A DNA stretch of 6,524 nt from an uncultured bacterium. Lineage in GTDB: Bacteria; Cyanobacteriota; Vampirovibrionia; Gastranaerophilales; Gastranaerophilaceae. Where the stretch lies: contig USOK01000090.1 of NCBI GenBank assembly GCA_900556295.1, forward strand, positions 1 through 6,524, given 5' to 3'. The notes under the pieces were generated by a model that saw nothing but the letters and a program-made list of their open reading frames with translations, searched no databases and was not told the origin of the DNA. The translations under genes and the position numbers were made by a program. Of the stretch, positions 5,213-6,524 are shown piece by piece. Positions within the stretch are counted from its first letter, which is position 1. The number at the start of each line of letters is the position of its first letter.

Positions 5213-6166
5213 ATGGAGAACGAAGAAAATAATAATAAAACAGAAGTAATAGTTGTAGGCGGAGGACCAGCCGGAATTTCATGCGCTATCACGATTGCAA
5301 GAGCCGGTAAAAAGGTTATTTTGATAGAAAGAGGGAAATTTTCGGGTAGCAAAAATGTTTTTGGTGGTGCAATTTACGCTCAACCAACACGTAAAATTTT
5401 TCCTAATTTTGAACAAGATGCTCCAATTGAACGTAAAAATATTGAACATAAATATGCCTTGCTTGGCGAAGATGATGCGACAGTAATTTCTCACAAAAAG
5501 AAACACACAGAACCTGTCAGCTATACTGTCATCCGTGGGAAATTTGACCGTTGGATGGCTGAAGAAGCCAAAAAAGAAGGTGTAATACTTGTAGAAGAAA
5601 CAGTCGTTAGAGAGTTGATTGTACAAGATGGCTTTGTAAAAGGTGTCAAAACCGAATTGGAAGATTATTATGCAGATATTGTTGTACTTGCAGACGGTGT
5701 AAATTCATTATTAGCAAAACAAGTCGGGTTACGTGGAGATTTGAAACCTGAAGATGTTGCACTTAGTGTAAAAGAAGTGATTAAACTCCCTGCTGAAAAA
5801 ATAAACGAAAGGTTTCACGTAGAAAGTGATGAAGGCTGTGTTTACGAAATTTTTGGCGGACCAATGCTAGGAATGCTTGGACTTGGCTTTATGTATACAA
5901 ACAAAGAATCTATAAGTATTGGACTTGGCGTTACTTTGAGCGAACTTATTGAAAAAGGGTTGCGCCCGTACGACTTGTTAGACAAGTTGAAAACTCATCC
6001 GGAAATCGCTCCTTTGATAAAAGATGGCGAATTGTTGGAATATTCTGCACATTTAATTCCAGAAGGCGGGTATAAAAAAGTTCCTCTGCTTTTTCTTTCG
6101 CACCGCCTTCCAGGTAAACCTGTTTTTCGCCTTCCGGCGGTGCAAACATACGCTCTACAGAGGTAG
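5213..6166 (+). CDS. fixC: FixC-like electron-transfer flavoprotein:quinone oxidoreductase, truncated by the junction
   Basis: FixC-family flavoproteins carry electrons between an ETF (FixAB) and quinone, often with the ferredoxin-like FixX in an electron-bifurcating complex. The N-terminal FAD-binding dinucleotide fold is clear: VVGGGPAG (14-21) with Glu39 at the end of the second strand. The family's GSKNVFGGAIY (45-55), the FAD-binding LADGVNSLLA (159-168) and HLIPEGGYKKVP (280-291) follow. After residue 291 (base 6085) the expected continuation (a GDAAG-type FAD motif and about 140 more residues) is absent; 26 unrelated residues lead to the TAG at 6164-6166. I chose the ATG at 5213 because GGGTGG (5201-5206) lies 6 bases upstream; a TTG at 5207 directly abuts that site. 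FixA and FixB genes are not upstream, where rsmD lies divergently. The gene in the source organism is probably whole; the truncation looks like an assembly artefact. Confidence 0.85.
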   Translation: MENEENNNKTEVIVVGGGPAGISCAITIARAGKKVILIERGKFSGSKNVFGGAIYAQPTRKIFPNFEQDAPIERKNIEHKYALLGEDDATVISHKKKHTEPVSYTVIRGKFDRWMAEEAKKEGVILVEETVVRELIVQDGFVKGVKTELEDYYADIVVLADGVNSLLAKQVGLRGDLKPEDVALSVKEVIKLPAEKINERFHVESDEGCVYEIFGGPMLGMLGLGFMYTNKESISIGLGVTLSELIEKGLRPYDLLDKLKTHPEIAPLIKDGELLEYSAHLIPEGGYKKVPLLFLSHRLPGKPVFRLPAVQTYALQR

Positions 6167-6524
6167 GAGATCCTACCAGACCATACCGGCTCAGATCCTG
6201 ATCCGGCATATCCTCAAAACTCAGGATACGGATCGGGCGGTCTGCGGTTGCTTTCTTTAACAGATAGGACGGCAGACGCGGTACACAGGTGTCCTTATCG
6301 ATCGTCAGAAGACACGGATATGGGATCTCGGAAATCTGGGATACACTGACGAGATCCTGTCTCACCTGAATGGCTTTCTCATTCACATCCACAATCTCTG
6401 CCACCCATGCGGCATGCGGGATCGTCAGATGTTCTGCGATCGCCGGTCCTACCTGGGCGGTATCGCCATCGGTTGTCTGTCTTCCGCAGATGATCAGATC
6501 CGCTCCGCCGATAATATACAGGCA
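5946..6524 (-). CDS. etfB: Electron transfer flavoprotein beta subunit EtfB (partial; C-terminal ~150 residues plus chimeric tail)
   Basis: EtfB pairs with EtfA to pass electrons from acyl-CoA or other dehydrogenases. The frame enters from the right edge without its start; about 110 N-terminal residues should lie beyond. The first visible residues contain the ETF beta AMP/ADP-binding signature DLIICGRQTTDGDTAQVGP (fragment residues 9-27). These are followed by YPCLLTIDKDTCVPRLPSY and YGLVGSPTSVERMFAPP, which match the C-terminal region of EtfB, particularly the form I associate with Lachnospiraceae and related Clostridia. Resemblance ends near KEKAEELF (about 6075), close to the natural C-terminus. 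The frame then runs on for about 43 residues through antisense FixC sequence to a stop at 5946, so that tail is not native. A GTG at 6404 is internal, in AWVAEIVDVN, and is not a start. Codon use and G+C content differ sharply from every other gene here. Confidence 0.88.
   Translation of the reverse strand, partial: CLYIIGGADLIICGRQTTDGDTAQVGPAIAEHLTIPHAAWVAEIVDVNEKAIQVRQDLVSVSQISEIPYPCLLTIDKDTCVPRLPSYLLKKATADRPIRILSFEDMPDQDLSRYGLVGSPTSVERMFAPPEGEKQVYLEGGAKEKAEELFYTRLLELNVQNIPTIRHLLSKERFPDEFSTCLTSRTGATLFQ
6071..6090. other. probable chimeric junction between two genomes
   Basis: Plus-strand FixC resemblance stops at about 6085, and minus-strand EtfB resemblance stops at about 6075, so both genes break inside the same 10-20 bases. 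G+C rises from about 25-38% in sampled stretches on the left to 54% on the right (65/120 at 6121-6240), and codon choice changes from A/T-ending to G/C-ending. No transposon end, att site or integrase is seen. A contig misassembly is the simplest explanation; a real rearrangement cannot be excluded from sequence alone. Confidence 0.75.

Noticed and set aside
5146..5352. A 69-residue N-terminal extension of RsmD
   Set aside because: It lies across the divergent FixC-like gene and both promoters, and the family's normal N-terminus (MIITAGKFKG) begins at 5145.
6100..6143. Inverted repeat GCACCGCC/GGCGGTGC as a terminator
   Set aside because: It falls within EtfB codons for APPEG...EGGA, has a 28-base loop and no following T-tract in either direction.
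5946..6404. A self-standing 152-residue minus-strand protein starting at GTG 6404
   Set aside because: The GTG is internal to EtfB (AWVAEIVDVN), with the ETF beta signature upstream in the same frame. The last 43 or so residues are antisense to fixC.
5213..6524. A genuine FixC-EtfB electron-bifurcation operon
   Set aside because: The genes are on opposite strands, both are interrupted at the same place, and composition changes abruptly; this is not an operon arrangement.

Overview
The window is mostly an AT-rich bacterial chromosome segment carrying ordinary housekeeping genes, with a short GC-richer piece of apparently different origin attached at its right end. Base counts on sample stretches show the contrast: 15/60 G+C at 1981-2040 and 23/60 at 5221-5280, against 65/120 at 6121-6240. 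The AT-rich part (1 to about 6080) has strong sigma70-type promoters and mostly clear Shine-Dalgarno sites. Its gene mix (AcpS, ACT-domain prephenate dehydratase, a phosphohexomutase beginning FGTDGWRA, a ROK sugar kinase, RsmD, a FixC-like flavoprotein, and a small RWYD-repeat protein) fits a gut Gastranaerophilales/Vampirovibrionia ('Melainabacteria') genome. That assignment is inference from family resemblance, not a search result. The last ~440 bases look like a Lachnospiraceae/Clostridia-type etfB.

Layout. A minus-strand gene runs off the left edge (1-180); its N-terminus resembles phage or tail-fibre-like structural proteins. Diverging from it is acpS (+, 292-636). Its 3' end overlaps the 3' end of pheA (-, 617-1489) by 20 bases. 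pheA diverges from a phosphoglucomutase/phosphomannomutase gene (+, 1551-2924) across a 61-base gap. A 195-base gap with hairpins separates the mutase from a convergent two-gene unit (-): an RWYD-repeat protein of unknown function (4104-4484) followed by a ROK glucokinase (3120-4073), ending at a strong hairpin terminator. Next is rsmD (-, 4624-5145), which diverges from a FixC-like gene (+, from 5213). The FixC frame loses family resemblance at about 6085, and from there the opposite strand reads as the C-terminal ~150 residues of an electron-transfer flavoprotein beta subunit running off the right edge.

How the genes relate. ROK glucokinase (glucose to glucose-6-phosphate) and the mutase (glucose-6-P/glucose-1-P or the mannose equivalents) are adjacent steps of hexose-phosphate metabolism but are transcribed convergently from separate promoters. 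AcpS, PheA and RsmD are independent functions (acyl-carrier activation, phenylalanine synthesis, 16S rRNA methylation). FixC and EtfB belong to related electron-transfer systems, but here they meet tail-to-tail, both interrupted, across a composition break. The simplest reading is a chimeric assembly join, not a real locus.

I found no convincing novel defence, mobile or biosynthetic system. The points most worth checking are the chimeric junction, the internally duplicated RWYD protein co-transcribed with a glucokinase, the altered ESRP motif in PheA, and two genes (acpS, rsmD) that look leaderless, one of them interlocked with a divergent promoter. No tRNA, rRNA, CRISPR array or insertion sequence was recognised.
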